A DNA stretch of 7,356 nucleotides from Desulfobacterales bacterium (GTDB lineage: Bacteria > Desulfobacterota > Desulfobulbia > Desulfobulbales > Desulfocapsaceae): positions 1 through 7,356 of the forward strand of contig JABDPQ010000582.1 of assembly GCA_013042695.1 (NCBI GenBank). Reading direction: 5' to 3'. Shown in pieces: positions 1 to 6,211 of the stretch. The first letter of the stretch is position 1. Each line of letters starts with the position of its first letter. The position numbers and the translations under genes are program-made. The notes under the pieces are model-generated. The model made no database searches. It was not told the origin of the DNA and saw only the letters and a list, made by a program, of their open reading frames with translations.

Positions 1-2
1 AA

Positions 3-146
3 TTGTTACGTATTTCATTTGCTCTGGTCTGGTTGAATAATTTAAGTGGAATTGATTCTTTAGATGATATAAACGCTCCCTTTACAGTATCATCTATGGG
101 AACACCTATCAAAGAAAATCATCTTCGTAACTTTGGGCTAAGTTAG
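3..146 (+). other. Possible 3' end of an unidentified CDS entering from the left
   Basis: One frame is open from the left edge to a TAG at 144-146, giving 47 residues. The tail starts hydrophobic and ends with a polar stretch (SSMGTPIKENHLRNFGLS). I do not recognise the family. Both other forward frames hit a stop within the first 40 bases, so this is the only forward frame that could be coding. An open run of this length in AT-rich DNA can occur by chance, and the neighbouring pseudogene suggests a decaying region. It may be the genuine end of an upstream gene or part of another remnant. No terminator-like hairpin follows it. Confidence 0.3.
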
Positions 147-319
147 TGTAACGTTCTTTGTGTAAATACGCTGATCCGGATCCGAACTCGATTTAGTTGT
201 CTCTGGGAACATGAGCAACTCGGAGCCAATTTTAAAATTTTCCTTCTCAGAAGCAAAACTCTTTATCTCTTACAAATCACAAATCATGAATACCAACCTG
301 TTTTGCCCTCAATAGATTA
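147..319. other. AT-rich spacer with no supported gene
   Basis: All forward frames are broken by frequent stops, and I see no convincing Shine-Dalgarno plus start combination. A short GATCCGGATC palindrome sits at 173-182, but nothing around it suggests a function. The missing 5' half of the pseudogene downstream would be expected here. Neither a GntR-type winged helix-turn-helix nor the first FCD helices can be read in any frame, so that part appears to be deleted rather than frameshifted. Confidence 0.5.
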
Positions 320-655
320 ATGTCAAAATCATTTGTCGTTCACATATGTTCAGACTCGGCCAACGAGCTTGATTTGCTGCACTTGGGATCCCTGAATACA
401 AGGTTCCAGGATGTCCTTTGCAAGTCTGCGGAAAGCGATTATCTATGGAGAATGCCTGAAAATCATCCGTATACCGATCATACGGTACAGGCCTTTTTCC
501 CTGGAACCTGGGAGGCAGAGAGAGCGGGCATGGGCTGATCACAAAAAAACATTAGCCTTCTGAAGGAGCGAGACAAACCAGCACTAAAAAAGCTCATGAA
601 AAAACACATAAGAGATGCGGGGCGGGCTATGGAGAAGCAAATTGCTCAGATTTAG
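320..655 (+). pseudogene. Remnant of a GntR-family regulator (FCD domain only)
   Basis: One frame runs from an ATG at 320 to a TAG at 653-655 and is interrupted by an in-frame TGA at 536-538. The part before the TGA contains LGSLNTRFQDVLCKSAESDY, which resembles the FCD helix usually written LNxxFHxxLxxAAGNxxL. The part after it, with LLKERDKPALKKLMKKHI then RDAGRAM, resembles the FCD C-terminus (ILxALxxRDxxAAxxxMxxHI). No winged helix-turn-helix is encoded upstream, so about the first half of the protein is missing. Two metal-site positions are also altered: FH reads FQ, and EH of the EHRAIL-like segment reads QK. Truncation, nonsense codon and ligand loss together indicate a dead gene. It is not a copy of the intact GntR gene in this window, since the sequences differ widely. 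A sequencing error could explain the TGA but not the missing N-terminus. Confidence 0.6.
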
Positions 656-737
656 CGTTTATAGTCGCAGGTTGAATATATGCTGCTAGACGACGATGGC
701 TTTGGTTAATGTCAAAAACTCAATGGCGATCCACTCG

Positions 738-2144
738 CTATAATATAGTCTCATGGCGGCTGCATTCGAGAAATTGCCCCCTGCCTTTGTTGGAAAATAC
801 CTCCCCCTTATCATAGACAATTTCGCCACGTGAGATGATTTGATCTGGCCATCCCTTGATCTTGAATCCTTCATAAGGGGTATAGTCCACATTGTGGTGC
901 AGCATATCATTGCTGATGGTCAGTTCCCTATCTTTATCCCACACTATTAGATCCGCATCAGCCCCGATCGCAATTGATCCCTTCCGAGGATACAATCCAT
1001 ACAATTTGGCCGGGTTCGTGGACGTAAGCGCAACGAACTGATGTATGTTTATTCTGCCTTTCCCCACACCCTCGGAGAATAATAAGGGGAGCCGTGTTTC
1101 TATTCCTGGAATACCATTGGGAATATATGGGAAATCGACTTTCCTGCCACCAAGCTTTTTCCCCCGGGGATCCTCATATGAAAACGGTGCGTGGTCAGAC
1201 GAGAAGACCGTGAAGAGCCCATTTCGCAAATTATTCCACACGATTTCCTGATTCTTTTTATCTCGTGGCGGGGGACTGCACACGCATTTTGCCCCTTCAT
1301 ATCCTTCTAGACCAAGGTCTTCGGCAGTAAGAAATAGATATTGTGGACAGGTCTCTGCATAAATATTTAAGCCGTGTCGACGAGCCCAACGAATCTGGTC
1401 TATCGCCTCGGAGCCGGAAACGTGCACAATTAATATTGGGACGTCAACGAGCTCAGAAAGAGCAATAGCCCTGTGAGTCGCCTCTCGCTCAACGAGCAAA
1501 GGGCGGGCATCGGCGTGGAATCTCGGTCCTGTTTTTCCCGCGGAAAGCAATCTTTTGGTCAGCCACGATATGCAATCCGAATTCTCGGCGTGTACCATAG
1601 CCAGTGCTCCCTGCGCTCGAGCCACAGACAGCACATCTAAAATCTGTTCATCATTTAGTTTAAGATCGTCGTAGGTCATGTAAATCTTAAATGATGAGCA
1701 TCCTTCTTTGATGAGTTGGGGTAATTCATTGCGCAGAACTTCCTCGGTTGGGTCGGTAACAATGAGGTGAAATGCGTAATCAATGTGAGCATTACCGGCA
1801 GCTTTTCTGTGATAATCTTCAACCGCATTTTTCAGAGAGCTGCCTTTTTCTTGGGCAGCAAATGGAATTACGGTCGTTGTTCCGCCGCACGCAGCAGACA
1901 GAGTACCGCTGGCAAAATCGTCCGCCATTTGTATGCCCTCCGGCATAGGCTGATCCATATGACAGTGGGAATCGACCCCTCCGGGAGTGATAATTTTATC
2001 TTTAGCGTCTATCTCCTTATTACACGGAGGCAAAGACTCGGCTAACGCTGTTAAGCGACCATCAGTAATGCCAATGTCACAGAAAAACAAATCGGAAGCA
2101 GTAGCGACGGTGGCATTTCGTATTACGAGATCAAAAGATCTCAT
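738..2144 (-). CDS. hydA: D-hydantoinase / dihydropyrimidinase
   Basis: This is a cytoplasmic, binuclear-metal amidohydrolase of the cyclic amidase family. Members hydrolytically open hydantoins or dihydropyrimidines to N-carbamoyl amino acids. Numbered from the ATG at 2144 (468 aa, normal length), it shows H60 and H62 in VDSHCHMD, the carboxylated lysine K153 with catalytic-site Tyr Y158 in SFKIYMTY, metal ligands H185 (MVHAEN) and H241 (IVHVSG), and D317 in SSDHAP. It also has the hydantoinase loop IPNGIPGIETRLPLL and the closing GADADLIVWD strand. All catalytic residues are intact. The start is uncertain: ATG 2144 gives the family-typical MRSFDLVIRN; ATG 2159 has a weak GGAA about 7 nt upstream; TTG 2237 would add 31 atypical residues. 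The gene diverges from the GntR gene across about 490 bp. The exact substrate, including D- versus L-hydantoins or dihydrouracil, cannot be read from the sequence. A phenylhydantoinase or allantoinase-like role is possible, but the loop favours D-hydantoinase. Confidence 0.92.
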   Translation of the reverse strand: MRSFDLVIRNATVATASDLFFCDIGITDGRLTALAESLPPCNKEIDAKDKIITPGGVDSHCHMDQPMPEGIQMADDFASGTLSAACGGTTTVIPFAAQEKGSSLKNAVEDYHRKAAGNAHIDYAFHLIVTDPTEEVLRNELPQLIKEGCSSFKIYMTYDDLKLNDEQILDVLSVARAQGALAMVHAENSDCISWLTKRLLSAGKTGPRFHADARPLLVEREATHRAIALSELVDVPILIVHVSGSEAIDQIRWARRHGLNIYAETCPQYLFLTAEDLGLEGYEGAKCVCSPPPRDKKNQEIVWNNLRNGLFTVFSSDHAPFSYEDPRGKKLGGRKVDFPYIPNGIPGIETRLPLLFSEGVGKGRINIHQFVALTSTNPAKLYGLYPRKGSIAIGADADLIVWDKDRELTISNDMLHHNVDYTPYEGFKIKGWPDQIISRGEIVYDKGEVFSNKGRGQFLECSRHETIL

Positions 2145-2529
2145 TGAGTGGATAACCATATCTAATTTCCATATTCGGTGATGATCTGTGTTGTTCGATA
2201 TCTTGGCAGGGACTTCAGCGGCGATGTCAGTTTTCAACTACAAGCATAGTTATAATCATCCTGGCCAAGCAGTCTACATGACGAGCCTATTTCATGGGCG
2301 GGGTAATGGTTTTACACCGATTGGCACCCTTTATTGAAATCAAATCAGGCGTATAAGAAAGGGTCTGATAGTGTCCATATTCGGATTTACCCTTGTCAAT
2401 CTGTCTCCGGGCAGTCAGTTTCGTCGGCGAAACTTTTCAGTTTGAGAAAAGCTTAAGAACAAGATGTAAAAATATAGCTAATACAAAATGTTAGCCTTAT
2501 TAATCTGGGCCAATCTGTGGAGGGAAGGG

Positions 2530-2565
2530 GGATCACTTATTACATTTGGGTCCCAATAGTGATCC
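2530..2565. promoter_or_regulatory. Nested inverted repeat upstream of the gntR promoter
   Basis: GGATCACT at 2530-2537 is matched exactly by AGTGATCC at 2558-2565. Between them lies a second perfect dyad, TTGGG-T-CCCAA, at 2546-2556, whose centre is offset by about 3 bp from the outer one. No T-run follows on either strand, so it does not look like an intrinsic terminator. The right arm ends 9 bp before the TTGACA box, a position that suits an activator or a second repressor site. A binding role is inferred only from symmetry and location. Confidence 0.4.
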
Positions 2566-2574
2566 AATTTCCAA

Positions 2575-2601
2575 TTGACACGATCTCGAAATATGTATAC
2601 T
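2575..2601 (+). promoter_or_regulatory. Probable sigma-70 promoter of the gntR gene
   Basis: A perfect -35 hexamer TTGACA (2575-2580) is followed after 15 bp by TATACT (2596-2601), a five-of-six match to the -10 consensus. The spacer is shorter than the usual 17 bp, which suggests a weak or activator-dependent promoter. With a 17-bp spacer the -10 would read TACTGT (2598-2603), a poorer match. Both options overlap the first GTATAC site. Confidence 0.55.
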
Positions 2602-2617
2602 GTCTACTGTATACAAT
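2592..2617. promoter_or_regulatory. Candidate GntR/FCD operator: paired GTATAC sites
   Basis: Two self-complementary GTATAC cores at 2595-2600 and 2609-2614 lie 14 bp apart centre to centre. The second sits in TGTATACA. GntR/FCD proteins commonly bind short palindromes with a GT-N(x)-AC core, such as TTGTATACAA, so both cores fit. They cover the -10 region and probable transcription start of the gntR promoter, just ahead of the regulator's own Shine-Dalgarno sequence. Autorepression is the natural reading, with the deacylase and transporter genes downstream probably controlled along with it. The assignment is inferred; no footprint is implied. Confidence 0.6.
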
Positions 2618-2637
2618 AACGCGGGAGGGGAAATACT

Positions 2638-3318
2638 ATGCTGCAAAAGCGAGATCCGCTTTTCCTGCAGGCCTATGAGGTCATTAAAGATAAGATTCTC
2701 AGGGGCACACTCGTGCCTGGGGAACGATTGGTTGAAACAACATTGGCAAGGGACCTTGGCGTCAGTCGAAACCCGATTAGGGAAGCACTGATGCTGCTAA
2801 TGCAAGACGGCCTCGTACACTCCACCGCCAGCGGCCATATCGTCCATCCAATGACGATTGATGACATTCAGGAAATCTACGAGTGTCGCATGATGGTCGA
2901 GCCATTTGCAGCCTCTCTTGCGTCCCAACGTATCCAGCCGTCAGAGATATCCACTCTTTATCGCTACATTGATCAAGCAGAATCATGTTTTGCTTCAGGC
3001 GATATTGATGGAACGATACAAGCAAACTCCTCTTTCCATAACTCGATTGTCCAATTCAGCCAGAACCAATTAGTTTATTCAACATTCAAGATGATCGACA
3101 ATCTTGTAGTTGTGTCACGCAATATTGAGATGAAAGTTCACCACCGCCCCCCTAATTACCTGGGGGAGCATCGAGAAATGGTGAGTTTGCTCGAGGCCAG
3201 GAAGAGTCATGAGCTTCATGAGTTGGTTATGGATCATATCAGGGCTGATTGGAACTATTTCAAGAAGTTTTCGGAGGCATCGGAAAAGGAACTGCTGATG
3301 GTTAATGCGGCTCAATAA
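2638..3318 (+). CDS. GntR-family transcriptional regulator, FCD subfamily
   Basis: This is a 226-aa cytoplasmic DNA-binding regulator of normal length. Residues about 8-72 form the winged helix-turn-helix: YEVIKDKILRGTLVPGERL, then LARDLGVSRNPIREAL as the recognition segment. Residues about 76-210 form the all-helical FCD ligand-binding domain. Its typical metal-site histidines are present: H134 in FH, H178 in EHRE and H200 in DHI. The usual Asp four residues before FH reads N130, a common variant. FCD proteins generally sense small carboxylic acids; here a product or substrate of the neighbouring hydrolases is a reasonable guess. The ATG is preceded by GGGAGGGG with a 7-nt spacer, so this start is secure. 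The gene sits 45 nt before the deacylase start on the same strand, consistent with one transcript. Paired GTATAC sites in its promoter suggest autoregulation. The ligand is unknown. Confidence 0.93.
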   Translation: MLQKRDPLFLQAYEVIKDKILRGTLVPGERLVETTLARDLGVSRNPIREALMLLMQDGLVHSTASGHIVHPMTIDDIQEIYECRMMVEPFAASLASQRIQPSEISTLYRYIDQAESCFASGDIDGTIQANSSFHNSIVQFSQNQLVYSTFKMIDNLVVVSRNIEMKVHHRPPNYLGEHREMVSLLEARKSHELHELVMDHIRADWNYFKKFSEASEKELLMVNAAQ

Positions 3319-3363
3319 TTGAGTCGGGTAGGCACCACTCAACCTTTATGGAGTGAGGTCTCA

Positions 3364-4953
3364 TTGTTCGATCTGTTGATTGAAAATGGTAAGGTCATTG
3401 ACGGGACTGGTCGTGCGTCATTGGATGCCGATGTAGGTTTACATCAGGGCAGAATCGAGGCTATCGGCAACCTCAATAACGCGTTAGCAAAGACCACGAT
3501 AGATGCCAGTGGTATGTGTGTATCACCGGGATTTATTGACCTGCATAGTCATTCCGATTTTACCCTGTTGCTCGACTCGAGAGCAGAGAGCTTCATACGG
3601 CAGGGTGTGACCACAGAAGTGATTGGAAATTGCGGTATGTCGGCGGCGCCACTAAAACACCCTGAAGATCTCAAAAGAAACGTCTTTTGCTATTCAGAGC
3701 CGTTTGAACCGCGATGGTCTTCGTTAGATGAATATTTCAGCATATTGGAAGGCAATGATTTAGGTATAAATGTGGCCCCTCTCGTTGGTCATGCCGCATT
3801 GCGAAGCTATGTGATGGGATTCGATCAGCGTCAAGCAACCATCGAAGAACAAGCTGAAATGGAACAGCTGCTGACTGACTGCATGGAAGTCGGTGCGTGG
3901 GGCATGTCGAGCGGCCTGGAATATTTTCCAGGTTCGAGTGCCAATTCTGAGGAGATTGATGGTCTCTGCCGAGTGGTGTCTAAATATGACGGTCTCTATG
4001 CGACACATGTCAGAAACCGTGATGAAAACTATAAGAAGGGATTTCAAGAACCGCTGGATAACGCATCGAGAAGCGATGTTCGTCTGCAGATCTCGCACAT
4101 AGTCCCCAAATATGGCGCACCGCCCGAAGCTGCGCGCTGGACGCTGGAACAGATCAGCTCATATGCTGATACTATTGATGTCGCCTGTGATGCAATCCCC
4201 TATGAATGGGGGCCGACGACTATGACGGCGATCTTGCCGGCCTCCCTGCTGAAGCAAAATATTTCTGAAATCCTCAATATCCTGAGTGATCCATCGAGGC
4301 GCGAAGCGCTAAAACATCAGAAACAGTTCTTTTGGCTACTGATACGCGATCAGTGCTGGGATTCGATAAAGCTTTATCACAGCCTCAAATTTCCCGAGCT
4401 GATCGGAAAAAACGGTTTTGAACTTGCTGAAGCGTTGAACACAACTCCCTTTGATGCCATGCTCGATATACTCGCGGAGGAGGGTGAACAGATGTTTAGT
4501 GTGCTCATGATGGGGAAAATCAAGCGAGAAAATGACCTTGCAGACTGCATTGCCTACCAGGGCTGCAGTATTATCTCCGATGGCCTTTCTCTGTCTAGGA
4601 CAGGTCCTTTGAAAGCTATCAACTGGTCACCTGGGTGCTATGGGTGGGCGCCACGCTTTTTTGAGCGTTTCGTCGGCAAGTCCAAATTACTTAGTATTGA
4701 AGAGGGTGTAGCGAAAATTACCGGTGCTCCTGCAAGCCGTCTCGGCCTGTCAAATCGTGGCCTTATTCGGAAGGGGTATTTAGCTGATATTGTCGTGTTT
4801 GACCCAGAGCAGTTGATGGACCGTACTTCTCTGGAGGACCCGGCCGTATATCCAGCCGGTATCAATTTTGTTGTCATTAACGGAGAGATTGCGGTCGAAA
4901 ACGGTCAATATCTTGGTCGGCGTGAGGGGCGATTGCTGAGAAAATTCAACTGA
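3364..4953 (+). CDS. N-acyl-D-amino-acid deacylase (D-aminoacylase family)
   Basis: This is an amidohydrolase-superfamily enzyme whose relatives cleave N-acyl (often N-acetyl) groups from D-amino acids. I chose TTG 3364 as the start: the GGAGTGAGG at 3350-3358 ends 5 nt upstream, and the product begins with the family-typical FDLLIENGKVIDGTG. The frame also opens at TTG 3319, right after the gntR stop, but that would add 15 atypical residues. From TTG 3364 the protein has 529 aa. It shows H61 and H63 in FIDLHSHSD, the metal Cys C90 in IGNCGMS, H215 in YATHVRN, H245 in ISHIVPKYG and the catalytic Asp D406 in IISDGLSL. Segments VGHAALRSYVMG (about 142-152) and GYLADIVVFDP (about 471-481) are also hallmarks. 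The gap between H245 and D406 is about 40 residues longer than in the classic short D-aminoacylases, so it belongs to the longer subgroup. Substrate range cannot be read from the sequence; dipeptidase or carbamoyl activity is possible. Confidence 0.88.
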   Translation: MFDLLIENGKVIDGTGRASLDADVGLHQGRIEAIGNLNNALAKTTIDASGMCVSPGFIDLHSHSDFTLLLDSRAESFIRQGVTTEVIGNCGMSAAPLKHPEDLKRNVFCYSEPFEPRWSSLDEYFSILEGNDLGINVAPLVGHAALRSYVMGFDQRQATIEEQAEMEQLLTDCMEVGAWGMSSGLEYFPGSSANSEEIDGLCRVVSKYDGLYATHVRNRDENYKKGFQEPLDNASRSDVRLQISHIVPKYGAPPEAARWTLEQISSYADTIDVACDAIPYEWGPTTMTAILPASLLKQNISEILNILSDPSRREALKHQKQFFWLLIRDQCWDSIKLYHSLKFPELIGKNGFELAEALNTTPFDAMLDILAEEGEQMFSVLMMGKIKRENDLADCIAYQGCSIISDGLSLSRTGPLKAINWSPGCYGWAPRFFERFVGKSKLLSIEEGVAKITGAPASRLGLSNRGLIRKGYLADIVVFDPEQLMDRTSLEDPAVYPAGINFVVINGEIAVENGQYLGRREGRLLRKFN

Positions 4954-4962
4954 GGATTATTT

Positions 4963-5082
4963 ATGAGAAAACCTGATATTATTTTGAGCCAGTCGGTGGC
5001 GAAAAGGGGAACTTTTCTTGGACGAGCGCAAAGTTCCCTCGTGGACAACATTCACTCTACCTTAAGGGAGGAAGCACAATGA
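4963..5082 (+). CDS. Possible 39-aa small ORF coupled to the TRAP binding-protein gene
   Basis: An ATG at 4963 follows TGAGGATTATTT, which places an AGGA 7 nt before the start. The frame runs 39 codons to a TGA that overlaps the next gene's ATG as ATGA. The product is polar and basic at the N-terminus (MRKPDIILSQSVAKRGTFLG), with no signal peptide, membrane segment or recognised motif. The position and the ATGA overlap suit translational coupling or a leader peptide, and the frame spans both arms of a 9-bp hairpin. An open frame this short can arise by chance, and I do not recognise the peptide. It could equally be non-coding spacer. Confidence 0.22.
   Translation: MRKPDIILSQSVAKRGTFLGRAQSSLVDNIHSTLREEAQ
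5007..5038 (+). promoter_or_regulatory. Intercistronic hairpin ahead of the binding-protein gene
   Basis: GGGAACTTT at 5007-5015 pairs perfectly with AAAGTTCCC at 5030-5038 across a 14-nt loop. No T-run follows on the plus strand, so it is unlikely to be an intrinsic terminator for the upstream genes. Such structures between a catabolic gene and a highly needed binding-protein gene can protect the downstream message from decay or define a processed 5' end. That role is inferred. The strong Shine-Dalgarno of the next gene lies 27-34 nt beyond it and remains exposed. Confidence 0.45.
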
Positions 5083-6074
5083 GTACAAAAAGAACAAAGT
5101 CTAGATTGATTGCGTTAATGGGTATTTTGCTCCTGGTTTTCTGCGCCTTGCCGGCAGCGGCCAAACCGGTGCTGATCAAAGCGCATTTTACCAACAATCC
5201 GGGAGAACCGCAGATCGTTGCCGCTGAACTCTTCAAGAAAATTGTCGAAGAAAAAACGAATGGCGACATCAAGGTTGAGATCTACCCAAACAACCAACTC
5301 GGTGAAAGTCGCTCAGTACTTGAAGGCATTCAGCTGGGCACCGTACAGATGGCGCAGGTCACCGGTCCGATGCTTTCCTTCGTACCGGAGCTGGTCGTTT
5401 TTGAACTGCCGTTTCTTTTTCGTGACCGCGATCACATGTATGCGGTCATGGATTCTGAGATCGGTAAAAGCCTCAATGCCAGTTTTGAAAAAAGAGGGTT
5501 CCATTCGCTGGGATATGGTGATGTCGGGTTGCGGCATATAATGACTGTTGGAAAGCCGATAAACTCGATCGAGGATTTGAAGGGCCTTAAAATTCGTACG
5601 ATGGGTAACCCCGCTCACATTGAAGCTTTCAAGGCATTTGGTGCAAATCCGCTGCCGATGGCCTATGGCGAGCTTTATACGGCACTGGAACAGGAAGTCA
5701 TTGATGGCGCCGAGGCTGCAAATATCAACTACGAGTCCAAGAAATTTTATGAGCCGGCACCAAACTGGGCCCAGGTTGGCTGGATCAACCTGGTGGGTTA
5801 CACCGTGTTGAGCAAGAAACTCTATGACTCGCTATCTCCTGAATATCAGAAGATAATAGACGATGCAGCATTCGAGATGAATACACTGGAAAGAAAACTG
5901 TATCGTGATAAAGACGAGAACATGTTGCCGGAGTTGGAAAAATTAGGGGTAAAGGTCACTTATCCCGATCGCACGCCGTTTATGGAAGCCTCCATGGGAG
6001 TTTATGAGGCTTATGCCGATAAGATTCCAGGCGGCATGGATACCATAAACAAGATCATAAACTTCAAAAATTAG
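5079..6074 (+). CDS. dctP: TRAP transporter solute-binding protein, DctP family
   Basis: This is the periplasmic binding component of a tripartite ATP-independent transporter, 331 aa, the usual length. Residues 1-28 form a Sec signal peptide: a KRTKSR basic start, a hydrophobic core IALMGILLLVFCAL, and a probable cut at PAAA|KP. The mature part carries DctP hallmarks: the early IYPNNQLGE segment, the conserved carboxylate-binding arginine R173 in LKGLKIRTMGNP, and ELYTALEQEVIDGAEAANINY at about 198-218. The arginine indicates an organic acid or amino-acid-like ligand, in line with the hydrolases around it. The ATG follows AGGGAGGA with a 7-nt gap from GAGG, a strong ribosome site. It lies 125 nt after the deacylase stop and is followed by an intrinsic terminator. 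The usual small (DctQ) and large (DctM) membrane subunits are absent from the visible downstream sequence, so they must be elsewhere or the protein serves another TRAP system. The ligand is unknown. Confidence 0.95.
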   Translation: MSTKRTKSRLIALMGILLLVFCALPAAAKPVLIKAHFTNNPGEPQIVAAELFKKIVEEKTNGDIKVEIYPNNQLGESRSVLEGIQLGTVQMAQVTGPMLSFVPELVVFELPFLFRDRDHMYAVMDSEIGKSLNASFEKRGFHSLGYGDVGLRHIMTVGKPINSIEDLKGLKIRTMGNPAHIEAFKAFGANPLPMAYGELYTALEQEVIDGAEAANINYESKKFYEPAPNWAQVGWINLVGYTVLSKKLYDSLSPEYQKIIDDAAFEMNTLERKLYRDKDENMLPELEKLGVKVTYPDRTPFMEASMGVYEAYADKIPGGMDTINKIINFKN

Positions 6075-6084
6075 ACTCCTCCGG

Positions 6085-6120
6085 GATGGGAAGGGCAGCG
6101 GTATCGTCCTTCCCATCTTT
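6085..6120 (+). terminator. Intrinsic terminator after dctP
   Basis: GATGGGAAGG (6085-6094) pairs perfectly with CCTTCCCATC (6108-6117) across a 13-nt loop. The stem is followed directly by TTTCTT, a short, imperfect U-tract. It begins 11 nt after the dctP stop codon. It should end the gntR-deacylase-dctP message, at least partly, and so separates the M20 gene transcriptionally. Confidence 0.75.
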
Positions 6121-6211
6121 CTTGTGATCGGACCTCTTCAAGGCATGTTGGTTCGCCTGACAGTTGTGAATTCGCATAGAGGAATAACTCGCTGCCAAAG
6201 GGGATGAAGTC

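Larger units (their letters stand above)
2145..2637. other. Divergent intergenic control region without a gene
   Basis: About 490 bp separate the hydantoinase start from the GntR start, and I find no convincing ORF in it. The GntR-proximal 110 bp hold the nested dyad, the TTGACA promoter and the GTATAC sites listed separately. Nearer the hydantoinase there is a 7-bp hairpin, AGTTTCG/CGAAACT with a TCGG loop, at 2417-2434. On the minus strand a TTGACA hexamer lies at 2399-2394, but no good -10 box sits 16-18 bp from it, so a hydantoinase promoter there is only a guess. No GTATAC site was found close to the hydantoinase start, so co-regulation by the neighbouring GntR protein is not shown by sequence. 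Confidence 0.5.

Noticed and set aside
467..485. CCGTAT/ATACGG dyad with a 7-nt loop, resembling a GTATAC-type operator.
   Set aside because: It lies inside the degraded regulator frame with no promoter nearby, and the arms are short.
401..509. Perfect 10-bp inverted repeat, AGGTTCCAGG at 401-410 and CCTGGAACCT at 500-509.
   Set aside because: The arms are 89 bp apart inside the pseudogene. One such match is expected by chance in a window this size, and there are no target duplications or transposase traces.
2145..2237. N-terminal extension of the hydantoinase to a TTG at 2237.
   Set aside because: The extra 31 residues lack family similarity, and the TTG has no nearby Shine-Dalgarno sequence.
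2371..2399. Minus-strand TTGACA at 2399-2394 as a hydantoinase promoter.
   Set aside because: No acceptable -10 hexamer occurs 16-18 bp away; candidates read TGGACA, GGACAC or GACACT.
2417..2438. AGTTTCG/CGAAACT hairpin followed by TTT as a terminator.
   Set aside because: No plus-strand gene ends upstream of it, the stem is only 7 bp, and on the minus strand it is not followed by T residues.
3760..4098. 112-codon minus-strand open frame.
   Set aside because: It is antisense to the deacylase across its conserved VGHAALR to H245 region, so it is a shadow of that gene.
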